From assembly GCA_018657625.1 (NCBI GenBank), contig JABHWU010000120.1, positions 1-60,968 of the forward strand: 60,968 nt of DNA, written 5' to 3'. Positions within the stretch are counted from its first letter, which is position 1; every line of letters begins with the position of its first letter. The notes beneath the pieces were generated by a model that saw only the letters and a list, made by a program, of their open reading frames with translations, did no database searches and was not told where the DNA came from. A program made the position numbers and the translations under genes. Positions 26,943 to 40,147 of the stretch are shown here, piece after piece. The DNA is from Deltaproteobacteria bacterium. GTDB taxonomy: Bacteria; SAR324; XYD2-FULL-50-16.

Positions 26943-27617
26943 TTACCTCACCTCAATCAAACCGGAGTTTTTTAACAATACTGTCTTCTTTTTATGAGAT
27001 TTAATTAGGTGGATATCATGAGTTGCAATAATAACAGTAATGCCTTCTGCATTTAGTCTTTCAAAAATATTAAAAATCTTAAGTGCCATTTTCTGATCCA
27101 GATTCGCTGTTGGCTCATCAGCCAGAATTACATCCGGTAAATGAATAGCGGCCCTGGCGATAGCGACCAACTGTTGTTCTCCACCAGATAAAGTTTCTAC
27201 ATTTTGATCCAATAGATGTTCGATATTAAGTTTTAATGCCAGTTCATTTAATTTATAATCAATATCATTTTTTGATGAATTAGCAATCTTTAAAGGGATG
27301 CTGATGTTTTCTCTGGAAGATTTGTTTGTCAGTAGTTTATAATCCTGGAACACCATACCAATAGATCTGCGGTGATGGCGTATTTTTCTCTTCGGGAGTT
27401 TATGTACGTCATAGTTTCTATAAATAACTCTACCTTCATTCGGCGTTTCAGTCCCAAGTAATAAATTGAACATGGTCGATTTTCCAGCACCGCTGATACC
27501 GGTTAGAAATACAAACTCACCTGAATTAATAGTCAAATTGATATCGGTAAATATTGGTTTTTTACCTAAAAAATTTTTTTCGATATCGATATATTGAATT
27601 AAATTTTCTTCAGACAC
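26943..27617 (-). CDS. ftsE: cell division ATPase FtsE
   Basis: A 224-residue ABC ATPase with Walker A GISGAGKST (residues about 39-47), signature LSGGEQQLVAIARA (about 142), Walker B VILADEPTANLD and the switch His in ATHD. The start codon is GTG at 27617. It pairs with FtsX and controls septal amidase activation. It follows lepA by 82 bases, at the tail of the rpoB-led run of genes. Confidence 0.94.
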   Translation of the reverse strand: MSEENLIQYIDIEKNFLGKKPIFTDINLTINSGEFVFLTGISGAGKSTMFNLLLGTETPNEGRVIYRNYDVHKLPKRKIRHHRRSIGMVFQDYKLLTNKSSRENISIPLKIANSSKNDIDYKLNELALKLNIEHLLDQNVETLSGGEQQLVAIARAAIHLPDVILADEPTANLDQKMALKIFNIFERLNAEGITVIIATHDIHLIKSHKKKTVLLKNSGLIEVR

Positions 27618-27699
27618 AATTGTGTTTACAGTTTTAAATTTAGTTTAAGTGTTAAAGTGAAGGATTTACCCATCACAAATAGTGCTTTTATAAATATCT

Positions 27700-29514
27700 T
27701 TATTCATCTAATTTTAAAATAGCTAAAAATGCTTCCTGCGGAACCTCCACAGAACCCAATTGCTTCATTCTCTTTTTACCCTTTTTTTGTTTTTCCAACA
27801 GTTTTCTTTTACGACTGATATCACCACCATAACACTTAGCCGTAACATTTTTTCTAAGGGCACCGATTGATTCTCTGGCAATAATTTTACTACCAATTGC
27901 AGCCTGAATGGCGATCTCAAACATTTGCCTGGGAATTAATTTTCGCAATTTTTTTACCAATTCCCTACCTTTATAGACAGCCTTTTCTTTAAAAATAATC
28001 ACTGATAAGGCATCAACAACTTCACCATTCAATAATATATCCACTTTTACCAGATCAGCCTGGCGATAATCTTTTAATTCATAATCAAAAGAAGCATAAC
28101 CCTGGGTGAGTGATTTGAGTTGGTCATAAAAGTTATAAACGATTTCACTCAATGGAAACTCGTATTTTAGTGATACTTTATACTCTCCCAGGTAATCCAT
28201 TCCTTTTTGAATTCCCCGTCGTTCTAAAGCTAATTTCATAATGGAACCAACGTACTGGCTGGGTATGATTATTTGACTGTCAATATAAGGTTCATCGACA
28301 TGATCGATTTCCACCAAAGGTGGTAACTGACTTGGGTTTTCAATTTCCAGCATTTCACCCTTCACCATGTGAACCTGGTAAATAACTGTCGGTGAGGTGA
28401 TCAATAAATTAAGTCCAAATTCTCGTTCCAGACGCTCCTGTACAATCTCCATATGAAGCAATCCTAAAAAGCCACAACGAAAGCCAAAACCCAATGCTAC
28501 TGAGGATTCGGGTTCATAAGCAATTGCAGAATCATTTAAAACCAATTTGCTTAAGGCATCTTTCAGATCCAGATAATCATTTGATTCTACCGGATAAATA
28601 CCGCTAAAAACCATGGGTTTAATCTCGGAGTATCCCTGCAACATTTCTGCAGCTGGATTTTTAACTGATGTTATCGTATCACCAATTTTAATATCACTAA
28701 TACTTTTAATGGAAGCTGCTAAATATCCAACTTCGCCAGCTTTAAGGGTTTCATAATCTTCCTTAAAAGGATTGAATTTGCCCAATTGTGTTAATTGGTA
28801 TTCTTTATCAGTGACCATAAATTTGATTAATTCCCGATGACTTAATATGCCGGTTTTAATTCTAAATAAAACCACAATTCCAAGATAGGGGTCAAACCAG
28901 GAGTCAAAAATCAAGGCTTTTAAGGGATCTTCACTACTTCCCTCTGGTGGGGGAATTAATTCAACGATTTGTTCCAACATTTCTTCAATACCAATTCCCT
29001 GCTTGGCACTGGCTCTAACTGCATTTGATGCATCCAGACCGATAATTTCTTCAATTTCGCGTGCTACCTTATCAGGATCTGCAGCTGGAAGGTCAATTTT
29101 ATTCAAGACCGGTATAATCTCCAAATCATTGTCCAAAGCTAAATAAACATTGGCTAATGTTTGTGCTTCAACACCCTGGGCTGCATCTACGATCAGTAAA
29201 GCCCCTTCACAAGCTGCAATCGACCTGGATACTTCATACGTGAAATCAACATGACCAGGAGTATCAATGAGATTTAACAAATAGGTTTCTCCATTTTTTG
29301 CCGTGTAATTAATCGACACAGTCTGTGCTTTGATCGTAATACCGCGTTCTCTTTCAATATCCATACTGTCAAGATATTGCTCCTGAGATTCTCTCTCACT
29401 TAAAGCACCTGTGAATCCAAGAATCCTATCTGCTATCGTCGACTTTCCATGATCGATATGAGCGATAATACAGAAATTTCGAATATGTGATTGTGGAATC
29501 GGTTTTCTTTTCAC
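27700..29514 (-). CDS. lepA: elongation factor 4 (LepA)
   Basis: A 604-residue translational GTPase; E. coli LepA has 599. G motifs: AHIDHGKST (G1, residues about 18-26), RGITI (G2), DTPGHVDF (G3) and NKID (G4). The LepA-specific C-terminal domain ends with [27 protein letters not shown] (as a pattern: [11 protein letters not shown]), which separates it from EF-G. It acts on stalled or initiating ribosomes. It lies 30 bases downstream of ilvH, an unusual neighbour; in many bacteria it is next to lepB. Confidence 0.97.
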   Translation of the reverse strand: MKRKPIPQSHIRNFCIIAHIDHGKSTIADRILGFTGALSERESQEQYLDSMDIERERGITIKAQTVSINYTAKNGETYLLNLIDTPGHVDFTYEVSRSIAACEGALLIVDAAQGVEAQTLANVYLALDNDLEIIPVLNKIDLPAADPDKVAREIEEIIGLDASNAVRASAKQGIGIEEMLEQIVELIPPPEGSSEDPLKALIFDSWFDPYLGIVVLFRIKTGILSHRELIKFMVTDKEYQLTQLGKFNPFKEDYETLKAGEVGYLAASIKSISDIKIGDTITSVKNPAAEMLQGYSEIKPMVFSGIYPVESNDYLDLKDALSKLVLNDSAIAYEPESSVALGFGFRCGFLGLLHMEIVQERLEREFGLNLLITSPTVIYQVHMVKGEMLEIENPSQLPPLVEIDHVDEPYIDSQIIIPSQYVGSIMKLALERRGIQKGMDYLGEYKVSLKYEFPLSEIVYNFYDQLKSLTQGYASFDYELKDYRQADLVKVDILLNGEVVDALSVIIFKEKAVYKGRELVKKLRKLIPRQMFEIAIQAAIGSKIIARESIGALRKNVTAKCYGGDISRKRKLLEKQKKGKKRMKQLGSVEVPQEAFLAILKLDE

Positions 29515-29544
29515 TTAAATTTAAATATACAATAGGTTAATTAA

Positions 29545-30027
29545 TTATTGCCCGGTTCGCATCGCAAGTTTCCCGGTTCTGATGGACTCTAAAACTTTAA
29601 ATTGTTTTAAATCATTAAAAACCATTTCAATTTTCTCTTCCGTTCCGGAAAATTCCACGATTAGAACCTCATTCCTCGAATCAAGCATCCTTGCCCCATA
29701 CAGATCCACCAGTTCATTGATTTTAGGAATATGCTCCCCACTATACTTTAGCTTTACAATGGCGAATTCACGCATTACAGCTTGTGATTTATCCAGATTT
29801 TCTGTTTTCAGTACGTGAATTAATTTTTGAGACTGTTTTCGAATCTGTTCTAAAATTGCTTCATCACCCGTTACGACAATCGTAAACCGACTAATACCGG
29901 GAATATGAGTATGCCCAACCGTTAAACTCTCTATGTTGTATCCTCTCCGTGAGAATAAAGTTGAAATCCGGCTTAAAACGCCTGGTTTATCCTCAACTTC
30001 TAGGGTTATGGTTTGATGCTGATCCAT
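29545..30027 (-). CDS. ilvH: acetolactate synthase small (regulatory) subunit
   Basis: A 160-residue regulatory subunit with an N-terminal ACT domain (LEVEDKPGVLSRISTLFSRRGYNIESLTVG, residues about 9-38, family core GVLSR..LF..RGYNI). The C-terminal ALS_ss domain contains VKLK and MVDLYGAR-type sequence (LVDLYGARMLD). It binds valine and stimulates the large subunit in branched-chain amino-acid synthesis. It follows ilvB by 71 bases on the same strand. The length equals the long IlvH form. Confidence 0.95.
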   Translation of the reverse strand: MDQHQTITLEVEDKPGVLSRISTLFSRRGYNIESLTVGHTHIPGISRFTIVVTGDEAILEQIRKQSQKLIHVLKTENLDKSQAVMREFAIVKLKYSGEHIPKINELVDLYGARMLDSRNEVLIVEFSGTEEKIEMVFNDLKQFKVLESIRTGKLAMRTGQ

Positions 30028-30098
30028 AATTATTTTATTTGAAAAATTCTAAGGAAAATACAGTAGCAGATAATAATATCTGCTGCATATACAATAGG

Positions 30099-31766
30099 TT
30101 ATGAAGCAACAGAATTCAAAGAAAGAAGTGCGGATTTAGAAATATTTTCCAGATCAAAATCTATAATTGTAGGTACTCGACTCTGTACTGCCTTCCTTAT
30201 CGTTGATCCGATTTTTTCTGTACTTTTTACATCAAAGCCCTTACCACCCATTGCTTCTGCAAATTTAGTAAAACTAACGTGTTCAGAAAAATTATGAGTT
30301 GTATAATGGCCGTTATAGAATGATGTTTGAAGCTCGCGGATCATGCCTAGTCGATAATCATTTAAGATAATAACAGTTAGCGGAATCTGGTTTTCTACCG
30401 CAACAATAAATTCCTGCATGTTCATCATAAAACTTCCATCTCCGGAAAGGCTGACAACAGGGGTATCCGGATCTGCAAACCAGGCGCCAATAGCCGCCGG
30501 AAGACCAAATCCCATCGTACCCAGACCACCTGAGGTAATTAGAGGCAGGTGTTTTGGATTGGTACAATAGTGATTTGCCCACATTTGATGCCGCCCAACA
30601 TCTGTACTGACATGAATATTCTGATCAATATTCGACAATTCGTTAAATATGGTTTGCATCACTGGTGCAGCGTCTCTGATGGAAAGTAGAGTCCGCTTGT
30701 TATTATTTATTTTCCACGGTGTTTCTAGGCCAAGATTTTTTTCTTCCAGCCTTTGAATAACATCAGCTAACACCTCTTTAATATCACCGACAATTGGAAT
30801 ATCTATGGGGATTGTCTTTCCGATTTCGGCCGGATCAATATCCAAATGGATTATTTTTGCGTTTTTTGCGAAAAGATGTGTTTTCATGATGGAACGGTCT
30901 CCCAACCGTGTTCCGATAGCAAAAACAACATCTGCCTCTTTGTTCACCACACGATTGGCAATGGTATTCCCGTGGGTACCGATCATTCCGATATAAAGTG
31001 GGTCATCTTCCGCAATAATGCCGGTTCCCATCAATGTTCTGACAACTGGTATTTGAGCCAGTCGAATAAATTTTAAAAATTCGTTGATAGCATTTGACAA
31101 ATAAATACCGCCACCAAATAAAACGACCGGTTGTTTAGCTTTTTTTAAGGTTTTAATAGCTCGTTTTATTTGCCCGACATTACCCTTAATTGTGGGATTG
31201 TAACCAGGTAAGTTAATTTCCGACTGAAAATTGTGTGCAAATTTTTTATTAAGGACATCTTTTGGGAAATCCAGCAACACAGGTCCTTTTCTACCGGAAT
31301 TAGCGATGTGAAAGGCAGATTTGATAGCAGGTACCAAATCTTCTGCATGTAAAACCAATTCATTGTGTTTTGTGACAGGCATCGTAATGTTGATACAATC
31401 AACTTCCTGAAAAGCATCAGTACCAATCATATTAGAAGGAATCTGCCCAGTTAATGCCACAATAGGCACTGAATCAAGCATGGCATTCGCCAAACCGGTA
31501 ACCAGATTAGTTGCTCCAGGCCCTGATGTCGCTAAACAGACACCAGGTTTTTTTTTAACCCGGGCATAGCCATCTGCCATGTGAATAGCGCCTTGCTCAT
31601 GGCGGGATAATATATGATTTATACCAGATTTTCTAAGTTCCTCATATATTGGTAAATTAGCGCCACCAGGATAACCAAAGATTGTGTCGACTTTCTTAGT
31701 TTTCAAGAGCTTCACCAGCGCTTTAGCGCCGGTGATTTCCTGGATTTTCTGTACTTTATCTGACAT
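30099..31766 (-). CDS. ilvB: acetolactate synthase large (catalytic) subunit
   Basis: A 555-residue thiamine-diphosphate enzyme that condenses pyruvate into acetolactate, the first common step to valine and leucine. Visible: TIFGYPGGANLPIYEEL near residue 34, the catalytic Glu in SRHEQGAIHMADGYAR, the FAD-binding middle domain (GMIGTHGN) and the ThDP motif SGDGSFMMNMQE..AVENQIPLTVIILND (GDG...N). It starts 26 bases after the rpoC stop with no obvious terminator, so it is probably co-transcribed with rpoBC at least in part. Confidence 0.96.
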   Translation of the reverse strand: MSDKVQKIQEITGAKALVKLLKTKKVDTIFGYPGGANLPIYEELRKSGINHILSRHEQGAIHMADGYARVKKKPGVCLATSGPGATNLVTGLANAMLDSVPIVALTGQIPSNMIGTDAFQEVDCINITMPVTKHNELVLHAEDLVPAIKSAFHIANSGRKGPVLLDFPKDVLNKKFAHNFQSEINLPGYNPTIKGNVGQIKRAIKTLKKAKQPVVLFGGGIYLSNAINEFLKFIRLAQIPVVRTLMGTGIIAEDDPLYIGMIGTHGNTIANRVVNKEADVVFAIGTRLGDRSIMKTHLFAKNAKIIHLDIDPAEIGKTIPIDIPIVGDIKEVLADVIQRLEEKNLGLETPWKINNNKRTLLSIRDAAPVMQTIFNELSNIDQNIHVSTDVGRHQMWANHYCTNPKHLPLITSGGLGTMGFGLPAAIGAWFADPDTPVVSLSGDGSFMMNMQEFIVAVENQIPLTVIILNDYRLGMIRELQTSFYNGHYTTHNFSEHVSFTKFAEAMGGKGFDVKSTEKIGSTIRKAVQSRVPTIIDFDLENISKSALLSLNSVAS

Positions 31767-31792
31767 AACGACATGATTTAAATCGGTTCAGA

Positions 31793-34700
31793 TCAAGAAA
31801 TTTCAGAAGTAGCCAATGGTTCATGGGTTTCTTCAGTGGAAGGAATTTCTTCAGTTACTTCTGGCTGATCGACGTATGAGTATGTTTTCTCATATTGAAA
31901 ACCTGTACCGGCTGGAATTAATCGGCCGATAATTACATTTTCCTTCAACCCTTTAAAAGTATCTAGTTTTCCCTGAATTGAAGCCTCTGTTAAGATCTTG
32001 GTCGTTTCCTGAAATGAAGCTGCAGAAATAAATGAGTCGGTACTTAAGGCAGCTTTGGTGATTCCAAGCAATAATGGTTCACCAATAGCTAAACGTTTCT
32101 CTTCATCTATCAGCACTGAATTGACTTTTTCCAGATTTGATTTAGAAACAGCTTCTCCAATTAAGAAAGAGGAATCACCCGGTTCAATAATTCTAATTTT
32201 ACGCATCATTTGACGGGCAATAACTTCAATATGTTTATCGTTAATTTTTACACCCTGAAGTCTGTATACTTCCTGAACCTCATCAACCAGGAATTTATGG
32301 AGCGCCTTAACTCCTTTCACTCTAAGAATATCATGTGGGTTCGGAGAACCATCTGTTAGAGGATCACCGGTTTTAACAAAATCACCTTCGACAACAATAA
32401 CGTGCTTTCCTTTGGGTACCAAATATTCTTTGGTGTCACCATAATCAGGTCGGATGATAATTCTTCGTTTTCTTCTTAAATCCTCACCAAACTCAACATA
32501 ACCGTCGATATCAGATATTTGACAGGGATCTTTAGGTGACCGTGCCTCAAAAAGTTCAGCAACCCGTGGTAAACCACCAGTAATATCTTTATTTTTGGTA
32601 GTTTCACGCGGTATTCTGGCTAAAATATCACCGGGAAAAACTTCATCATTTTCACCAACCATTAATTCTGCTTTATTTGGAAGATAAAATCCTGAATGAA
32701 TTCTACCATCTTCCCGTTTGATATCTTTACCGGTTTTGCTATTTTTGAAAACAATCCGTGGTTTAAGGTCATGGTCAGGGGATTCTACAATCACACGCCT
32801 TTCATAACCAGTATCTTCAGCTTTTTGAATCTTTAAACTTTTTCCACTAATAATATCATCAAATTTTACTTTACCGTCGACATCACAAATGATTGGAATG
32901 GAGAACGGGTCCCAACTGGCAATCTTATCACCTTTCTTGATTTTAGCTTTGTTGCTGAAATTTAAAAGAGCTCCAACTGGCAGTAAATGTTTGTCCAATT
33001 CCCGGTCACTTGAGTCAATAATGGACAGTTCAGATTTTCTGGACTGTAATATGTACTGACCACTTCTGTTTTTTACAACTTTCGCATCTTTGAAGCTTAA
33101 CACTCCATCTTGTTTTGCTTCCCAAAAGGTTGCTTCAACTTTTCTACTGGCAGTACCACCAATATGGAAAGTACGCATGGTTAACTGAGTTCCCGGTTCA
33201 CCAATCGATTGGGCTGATATAACACCAACAGCTTCACCAACACTAACGTTGGTTCCACGAGCCAAATCCCGACCATAACAAGTTGCGCAAATTCCATTTG
33301 CATTTTCACAACTCAATACTGATCGGATTCTAACTTTTTCTACGCTGGAACGTTCGATTATTTCCAGATGTCTTTCCTGAACCATTTCGCCAGCTTTAAC
33401 AATCACTTCTTTCGTATAGAGATCAATAACATCTTCCAGAGTATACCTTCCCAGAATTCGATCACTTAGATTTTGAATAATTTCACCGTTTTCCAGTAAG
33501 GCTTCAATTTCAATACCTTCTGTGGTTCCACAATCCAAAGAGGTAATCACACAATCCTGGGCAACATCAACCAAACGTCGTGTTAAATAACCGGAGTTAG
33601 CAGTTTTTAGTGCGGTATCTGCCAGACCTTTTCGAGCACCGTGAGTTGAAATAAAGTACTGGGATACATTCAATCCTTCACGGAAATTTGATGTAATCGG
33701 TGTTTCAATAATTTCACCGGTTGGTTTGGCCATCAACCCACGCATTCCTCCAAGCTGCCGACTTTGATGTTCAGAACCCCGTGCACCGGAATCTGCCATC
33801 ACAAAAATTGGATTCGGGATCATAAGTCCATCACCACCAGGCCGTTCTTCAGCCATCGCTGCCCGCATTGCTTCACCTACTTCATTGGTAATTTTGGACC
33901 AGATATCAATAACTTTGTTATAGCGTTCTCCGTCTGTGATGATACCACCATCATGCTGTTCCTGGATTTCTTTAACTTCTTGAAATCCTTTCTCCAAATG
34001 CTTTTCCTTGGCATCAGGAATGATCATGTCAGACATACAAATAGAGAAACCAGCTTTCGCAGCGTGGTAAAAGCCATATTCTTTTAATCCGTCCAACATT
34101 TTTACTGTATTAACGTTTCCTGCAATACGGTAAGATTGATCAATTAATGCTTCAAGATCTTTCTTTTTGATTAAGCGATTAATACTCTGAAACGGAATTT
34201 CATTTGGCATAACTTCATAAAGAATGACCCGGCCAGAAGTTGTTTCCACCATTTCACCATTTAAACGAACTTTAATTTTTGCCTGTAAATGGATAAAACC
34301 ATTCTCATAAGCCTGCACAACACTATTAGGATTCGGAAATACTTTACCTTCACCAATAACACCTTTACCAGCACGTGTCATCCAGTAAACACCAAGCACC
34401 ATATCCTGAGTTGGCGTCATTGATGGACGACCTGTAGCAGGAGATAGTATGTTGTTGGTAGACATCATCAAAACTTTCAATTCCAGTTGTGATTCAATCG
34501 TTAATGGTAAATGAACCGCCATCTGATCGCCGTCAAAGTCCGCATTAAATGCGGTACATACCAAGGGATGTAAGGTTACAGCTTTACCTTCAATCAGGAC
34601 TGGCATAAATGCCTGAATACCAAGTCTGTGAAGGGTTGGTGCTCTGTTTAACATAATTGGATGATCAACAATCACAGAATCAAGCGCTGCCCAAATTGCA

Positions 34701-35908
34701 GGGTCGTTATTTTCAACCATATTTTTAGCAACTTTGATTGTGGCAGCTTCGCCCTTTTCAATTAAATAGTTGAAAATAAACGGTTTAAACAGTTCCAGAG
34801 CCATCAATTTTGGAATCCCGCATTGATTAAGTTTTAATTCCGGTCCAACCACAATTACAGTACGCCCGGAATAATCAACCCTTTTTCCCAGCAGGTTTTG
34901 TCTAAACCGGCCACCTTTACCTTTTAAAGAATCACTTAATGATTTTAAAGGTCTTTTATTGGTACCTAAAATTGGTCTTCCCCGTCGGCCATTATCAAAC
35001 ATGGCATCGACAGCTTCCTGAAGCATTCGTTTTTCATTTTTGACAATAATTTCAGGCGCATTTAAATCTATCAGTCGTTTTAAACGATTATTTCGGTGAA
35101 TAACACGTCGGTATAAATCATTCAGGTCACTGGTTGCAAAACGCCCACCTTCCAAAGGAACCAGGGGTCTTAATTCCGGTGATATGACAGGGATCACATC
35201 CAGGACCATATTAGCCGGATTAATCGTAGAAGATTTAAAGGCTTCGACAACTTTAAGACGCTTAATAATTTTCTTTCTTTTTGCTTCAGATGTTGCTTCT
35301 CTTAGCTCTTCCCGCAATGAATCACTTAATTCATGAACGTTTAAATCTTCAAGCAGTTCCTGAACGGCTTCCGCTCCCATACCCGCTTTAAATTCAGGAT
35401 ACTCTTCAAGTAATTGACGATATTGCTCTTCTCCAACAACATCTGTTACCATTAACTCACTGCCACCCGGATCCAACACGATATAAGCATCAAAATATAA
35501 TACTCTTTCTAAATCTCTCAGGGTCATATCCAGGATATTACCAAGTCTGCTAGGTAAACCTTTTAAAAACCAAACATGAGAAACCGGACATGCCAATTTG
35601 ATATGTCCTAATCTTTCACGACGTACTTTTGATTGAATAACTTCCACACCGCATTTTTCACAAGTGATTCCACGATGTTTCATTCGTTTATATTTTCCAC
35701 AGATACATTCATAGTCGTTAACCGGACCAAATATTTTTCCGCAAAACAAACCGTCCCGTTCCGGCTTGAAGGTTCTATAGTTGATGGTTTCAGAAGTTTT
35801 GATTTCTCCATGAGACCATGATGCAATTGTTTCGGACGAAGCGAGACTAATCTGAACCGCGTAATAATCTTGCGGGTCAATGTTTTCGTTATATAGTAAT
35901 CTTTTCAA
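31793..35908 (-). CDS. rpoC: RNA polymerase beta' subunit
   Basis: A 1371-residue beta' subunit. The N-terminal zinc site is [20 protein letters not shown]. The catalytic triad [12 protein letters not shown] lies at residues about 455-466. The second Cys cluster is [15 protein letters not shown] (about 870). The bridge helix and trigger-loop region contains [18 protein letters not shown]. There is no large lineage-specific insertion of the actinobacterial or thermophile type, and the length is proteobacterial. It lies 72 bases downstream of rpoB. Confidence 0.98.
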   Translation of the reverse strand: MKRLLYNENIDPQDYYAVQISLASSETIASWSHGEIKTSETINYRTFKPERDGLFCGKIFGPVNDYECICGKYKRMKHRGITCEKCGVEVIQSKVRRERLGHIKLACPVSHVWFLKGLPSRLGNILDMTLRDLERVLYFDAYIVLDPGGSELMVTDVVGEEQYRQLLEEYPEFKAGMGAEAVQELLEDLNVHELSDSLREELREATSEAKRKKIIKRLKVVEAFKSSTINPANMVLDVIPVISPELRPLVPLEGGRFATSDLNDLYRRVIHRNNRLKRLIDLNAPEIIVKNEKRMLQEAVDAMFDNGRRGRPILGTNKRPLKSLSDSLKGKGGRFRQNLLGKRVDYSGRTVIVVGPELKLNQCGIPKLMALELFKPFIFNYLIEKGEAATIKVAKNMVENNDPAIWAALDSVIVDHPIMLNRAPTLHRLGIQAFMPVLIEGKAVTLHPLVCTAFNADFDGDQMAVHLPLTIESQLELKVLMMSTNNILSPATGRPSMTPTQDMVLGVYWMTRAGKGVIGEGKVFPNPNSVVQAYENGFIHLQAKIKVRLNGEMVETTSGRVILYEVMPNEIPFQSINRLIKKKDLEALIDQSYRIAGNVNTVKMLDGLKEYGFYHAAKAGFSICMSDMIIPDAKEKHLEKGFQEVKEIQEQHDGGIITDGERYNKVIDIWSKITNEVGEAMRAAMAEERPGGDGLMIPNPIFVMADSGARGSEHQSRQLGGMRGLMAKPTGEIIETPITSNFREGLNVSQYFISTHGARKGLADTALKTANSGYLTRRLVDVAQDCVITSLDCGTTEGIEIEALLENGEIIQNLSDRILGRYTLEDVIDLYTKEVIVKAGEMVQERHLEIIERSSVEKVRIRSVLSCENANGICATCYGRDLARGTNVSVGEAVGVISAQSIGEPGTQLTMRTFHIGGTASRKVEATFWEAKQDGVLSFKDAKVVKNRSGQYILQSRKSELSIIDSSDRELDKHLLPVGALLNFSNKAKIKKGDKIASWDPFSIPIICDVDGKVKFDDIISGKSLKIQKAEDTGYERRVIVESPDHDLKPRIVFKNSKTGKDIKREDGRIHSGFYLPNKAELMVGENDEVFPGDILARIPRETTKNKDITGGLPRVAELFEARSPKDPCQISDIDGYVEFGEDLRRKRRIIIRPDYGDTKEYLVPKGKHVIVVEGDFVKTGDPLTDGSPNPHDILRVKGVKALHKFLVDEVQEVYRLQGVKINDKHIEVIARQMMRKIRIIEPGDSSFLIGEAVSKSNLEKVNSVLIDEEKRLAIGEPLLLGITKAALSTDSFISAASFQETTKILTEASIQGKLDTFKGLKENVIIGRLIPAGTGFQYEKTYSYVDQPEVTEEIPSTEETHEPLATSEIS

Positions 35909-35980
35909 GACTAGCTCCTAATTTCAGGGTAATTTAAATATATGTTAATCAAATTATTAATAAAGAATAAAAAGTATATT

Positions 35981-38900
35981 TTAGGTTATCGTTGTATCTT
36001 GTTCAAAAAATCCCTTATCTTTTATTAATTGAAAATCGAGGCAAAGCGATTTTAATTCGTTAATTAACACTTTAAACGATTCCGGAATGCCTGTTTTGGT
36101 ATCATGATACCCTTTGACAATTGCTTCATAAATTTTATTTCTACCAGCCACATCATCTGATTTCACTGTCAGTAGCTCACGCAAGGTATAGGCTGCGCCA
36201 TAGGCTTCCAGAGCCCAAACCTCCATTTCTCCAAACCGTTGGCCACCAAACTGTGCTTTACCACCCAGTGGTTGTTGAGTTACCAGAGAATAAGGACCAA
36301 TGGAACGGGCATGTAACTTATCGTCTACTAAATGATGCAGTTTCAACATGTATAAATACCCGACAGTTACTTTTTGATCAAAGCGTTCACCTGTTCGACC
36401 ATCAAAAAGATACATCTGACCGGTTCGATCATAATTCCCGATGTCAAGCATTTTATGAATATTTTCTTCGGTGGCACCATCGAATACCGGTGTTGAAATG
36501 AAAAATCCAGCTTTGAATTTCTTAGCAAATTTGATGACACCCTCATCATCAAGGGAATCTAAAAATTCGTTAATATATTCAGTATCATGGATGGTTTTTA
36601 TCATTTTTTTAATTTCTGGAACTGGAGACTGATCTTTCAACATCTGGTTTACTTTATCTCCCAGTCCTTTGGCTGCAAGTCCCAAATGTGTTTCCAATAC
36701 CTGCCCGACATTCATCCGTGAAGGAACCCCCAATGGATTTAAAACAATATCCACAGGACTACCGTTCTCCATATATGGCATTTCTTCCACGGGAATAATT
36801 CTGGAAATAACACCTTTATTTCCGTGTCGACCAGCCATTTTATCACCAACCGAAAGTCTTCGTTTCATTGCCACAAAAACTTTGATGGCGCGAATAACAC
36901 CTGGTTGTAAATCATCGGTTCTAAATTCACGTTCTTTTTTACTTTCAAAAATATTATTTAGCATTTCTATTTGAGATGCTGCATTCCTTAACACAACCTG
37001 AAGCTTGCTATTATTATCCGGGTTGTCCATGGCAATATCGACCCAGGCTTTAATTGGGATTTTTTCAAATGCTGCACGATCAATTATTGATTTAGCCGGG
37101 ATGATTAGCTCATGGGTTTCCGGTGACAGAATATCATGTGCAATCGGCTGATTTTCCAGTTGTGGCAGCACGATATTAGCCAGATTGTTCTTAACAATTC
37201 TGATTTCATCATGGTAATCCGATTGCAATTTTGCCAATGTTATATCTTCAATCTCCAAAGTCCTGGCATCTTTTTCAACACCACGGCGATTAAATACTTT
37301 TACATCGATCACGACGCCTGAGATTCCCTGGGGCACTCTCAAGGAGGTATCCCGTACATCACCGGCTTTTTCACCAAAAATAGCCCTTAATAGTTTCTCT
37401 TCAGGGTTCAATTGCATTTCGCCCTTCGGAGTTGTTTTTCCGACTAGAATATCACCCGTTTTAACGTAGCTACCAATCCGAATAATTCCTGAATCATCGA
37501 GATTTCTGAGTGTGTGTTCATTAACGTTGGGAATATCACGGGTGATCATTTCCTTACCCAGTTTGGTATCTCTGGCTAAAACTTCCAATTCTTCAATATG
37601 AATCGAAGTGAATCGATCTTGATGCAGTGCTTTCTCACTGACTAATATTGAATCTTCATAGTTGTATCCATTCCAGGGCATAAAAGCGATCAGGATGTTT
37701 TGGCCTAATGCCAGCTCTCCACTTTCACAACTACCACCATCAGCAATAATCTGTCCGGCTTCAATTCTGTCACCGACAGATACCAAAGGCCTTTGATTCA
37801 CGCAGGTGTTTTGATTCGATCGCTGATATTTCCTTAAATGGTAAATATCCACATTCGCTTCAATAGCAGCACTATCAGAGGTTAAATCTACTTCAGCCTC
37901 TACCACAATTCTTTCTGAATCAACGCGATCAATGAAACCGGAACGCTTGGCAATAATACAGGAACCAGAATCATGGGCAACCTGGTATTCCATTCCCGTT
38001 CCAACAAAAGGTGCTTCGGGTTTTACAACCGGGACAGCTTGTCGTTGCATGTTTGAACCCATCAAGGCTCTATTGGCATCATCGTGTTCCAAAAATGGAA
38101 TTAGTGAAGCAGCCACAGACACTAGCTGTTTTGGAGAGACATCCATATATTCAATGTCTTCTTTGGCAATCATTTTAAATTCACCATTGATTCTGGCCTG
38201 AACCAAATCCCTGATGAATTGATTATTTTTATCCAGCAATGCATTGGCCTGTGCTATTTTATAACGTCCTTCATCAATGGCAGACAGGTATGCAATTTCA
38301 TCTTTTACTTTTGTTTCTTCTACTTTTCTATAAGGTGTTTCTATAAATCCAAATTCGTTAAGTCTGGCGTAAGTTGCTATTGAAGAGATTAGACCGATAT
38401 TAGGACCCTCTGGTGTTTCAACCGGGCAAATTCGACCATAATGAGAAGTATGCACGTCCCTAACTTCAAAACCGGCTCTTTCACGTGTCAAACCACCTGG
38501 TCCCAGTGCACTTAATCTCCGTTTATGGGTGATTTCCGAAAGAGGATTGGTCTGATCCATAAATTGAGAAAGCTGACTGCTACCAAAAAACTCATTAATA
38601 ACAGCAGACACAGGTTTGGAATTAACAATGTCATGCAACATCATTGTTTCCGTTTCCTGTAAAGACATTCTTTCCTTAATGGCTCTTTCCATTCGAATTA
38701 AACCAATTCGAACCTGATTTTCCAGCAATTCTCCAACACCTCTGACACGTCTATTCCCTAAATGATCAATATCATCTACCGTTCCGCCTGCACCATCTTT
38801 TAATCTTAAAAGATATTCTACCACAGCCACAAAATCTTCTTTCATCAGTGTGGTTTGATCAATATCGGTTTCACGGTTTAGTTTTTTATTGGTTTTCATT

Positions 38901-40147
38901 CTTCCAACTGCTGATAAATCATAGCGATCAGCGTTAAAAAACATATTCTGGAGTAGGTTTTTAGCCACTTCGATTGTCGGTGGATCACCCGGCTTCATTT
39001 TCTTGTATATCTCAATTAATGCTTCATGGGTTGTGTTTACTTTATCTGAGGCCAGTGTATTTCTGAAAGATGTCCCAATTGTTTTATTACCAATATACAG
39101 TAATGAAATTTCTTCAATGTTATTTTCTAATAGCTGTTCTAAAATTTCTTCCGTAATTGGTGCATTACTTTCAACAATAATCTCACCATCTTCTGCCATC
39201 ATATCATTTAGACTATATCTACCTAATATATCTTCAGAGTTCGTTGGAATTATTTCAATTTCAGCATCTTGAATTTTTCGGATAGAAGCTTTTGAAATTT
39301 TCTTCCCTTTCGCAACGATTACTTTCTTGGTTTTTGGCTCGACAATATCGTCAAAGGCTCTTTGGTTTTGGGCCGATTGAGCGTCGAAGTATTTTTTATA
39401 AATGCCCTTATCCTTGGCTTTTCCAAGGGCACCTTTTAATATAATTGTTTCTGTGTAATAGAAAAGATTCAATAACTCCGGACCTGAAAAACCAAGTGCT
39501 TTTAAAAGAATGGTTCCCATAAACTTTCGGCGACGGTCAATCCTGACAAATAAAAGATCTTTGACATCAAATTCAAAATCAACCCAGGAACCCCGTTGTG
39601 GAATAATTCCGGCTGAATATAGCAGTTTCCCGCTGGCATGACTTTTCCCTTTATCATGACTAAAGAAAACACCAGATGATTTATGTAACTGGCTGACAAT
39701 AACCCTTTCAGTTCCATTAACAATAAAAGAACCGGTCTCTGTCATCAGAGGAAATTCCCCCAGATAAATTTCCTGCTCCTTAATATCATGAATACTTCTT
39801 TTATCGGAATTTTCTTCCTTTTCCCAAATGATTAATCTTAAAGAAACACGAATAGGGGCTGCATAAGTAACGCCTCTGATTTTACATTCAGATTCGTCAT
39901 ATTTTGGATCACCCAAACGGTAAGAAACATATTCCAGGGTGCATGTGCCACCAAAATCAGAAATAGGAAAAACAGAGCTAAAAACAGCTTCCAGCCCTTG
40001 GTTTATCCGTTTTTCAGGTGGTATGTCTTTTTGTAAAAACCAATCGTAGGAGTCCTTTTGGATTTTTAAAAGAGAAGGTGGATTAAGAACAGTGTTGATT
40101 TTTCCAAAATCAACTCTCGGTCGTTGTATACGAGGATTTACATTCAT
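35981..40147 (-). CDS. rpoB: RNA polymerase beta subunit
   Basis: A beta subunit of 1388 residues. The rifampicin-pocket region reads [21 protein letters not shown] (about residues 523-543). Downstream are GPNIGLI and the C-terminal [24 protein letters not shown]. The ATG at 40147 ([10 protein letters not shown]) is preferred to the in-frame TTG two codons earlier because GAAGAG lies six bases upstream of it. In most bacteria rpoB follows rplJ and rplL; here it is first in its unit, with about 590 non-coding bases and an Rrf2 gene before it. Confidence 0.98.
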   Translation of the reverse strand: MNVNPRIQRPRVDFGKINTVLNPPSLLKIQKDSYDWFLQKDIPPEKRINQGLEAVFSSVFPISDFGGTCTLEYVSYRLGDPKYDESECKIRGVTYAAPIRVSLRLIIWEKEENSDKRSIHDIKEQEIYLGEFPLMTETGSFIVNGTERVIVSQLHKSSGVFFSHDKGKSHASGKLLYSAGIIPQRGSWVDFEFDVKDLLFVRIDRRRKFMGTILLKALGFSGPELLNLFYYTETIILKGALGKAKDKGIYKKYFDAQSAQNQRAFDDIVEPKTKKVIVAKGKKISKASIRKIQDAEIEIIPTNSEDILGRYSLNDMMAEDGEIIVESNAPITEEILEQLLENNIEEISLLYIGNKTIGTSFRNTLASDKVNTTHEALIEIYKKMKPGDPPTIEVAKNLLQNMFFNADRYDLSAVGRMKTNKKLNRETDIDQTTLMKEDFVAVVEYLLRLKDGAGGTVDDIDHLGNRRVRGVGELLENQVRIGLIRMERAIKERMSLQETETMMLHDIVNSKPVSAVINEFFGSSQLSQFMDQTNPLSEITHKRRLSALGPGGLTRERAGFEVRDVHTSHYGRICPVETPEGPNIGLISSIATYARLNEFGFIETPYRKVEETKVKDEIAYLSAIDEGRYKIAQANALLDKNNQFIRDLVQARINGEFKMIAKEDIEYMDVSPKQLVSVAASLIPFLEHDDANRALMGSNMQRQAVPVVKPEAPFVGTGMEYQVAHDSGSCIIAKRSGFIDRVDSERIVVEAEVDLTSDSAAIEANVDIYHLRKYQRSNQNTCVNQRPLVSVGDRIEAGQIIADGGSCESGELALGQNILIAFMPWNGYNYEDSILVSEKALHQDRFTSIHIEELEVLARDTKLGKEMITRDIPNVNEHTLRNLDDSGIIRIGSYVKTGDILVGKTTPKGEMQLNPEEKLLRAIFGEKAGDVRDTSLRVPQGISGVVIDVKVFNRRGVEKDARTLEIEDITLAKLQSDYHDEIRIVKNNLANIVLPQLENQPIAHDILSPETHELIIPAKSIIDRAAFEKIPIKAWVDIAMDNPDNNSKLQVVLRNAASQIEMLNNIFESKKEREFRTDDLQPGVIRAIKVFVAMKRRLSVGDKMAGRHGNKGVISRIIPVEEMPYMENGSPVDIVLNPLGVPSRMNVGQVLETHLGLAAKGLGDKVNQMLKDQSPVPEIKKMIKTIHDTEYINEFLDSLDDEGVIKFAKKFKAGFFISTPVFDGATEENIHKMLDIGNYDRTGQMYLFDGRTGERFDQKVTVGYLYMLKLHHLVDDKLHARSIGPYSLVTQQPLGGKAQFGGQRFGEMEVWALEAYGAAYTLRELLTVKSDDVAGRNKIYEAIVKGYHDTKTGIPESFKVLINELKSLCLDFQLIKDKGFFEQDTTIT

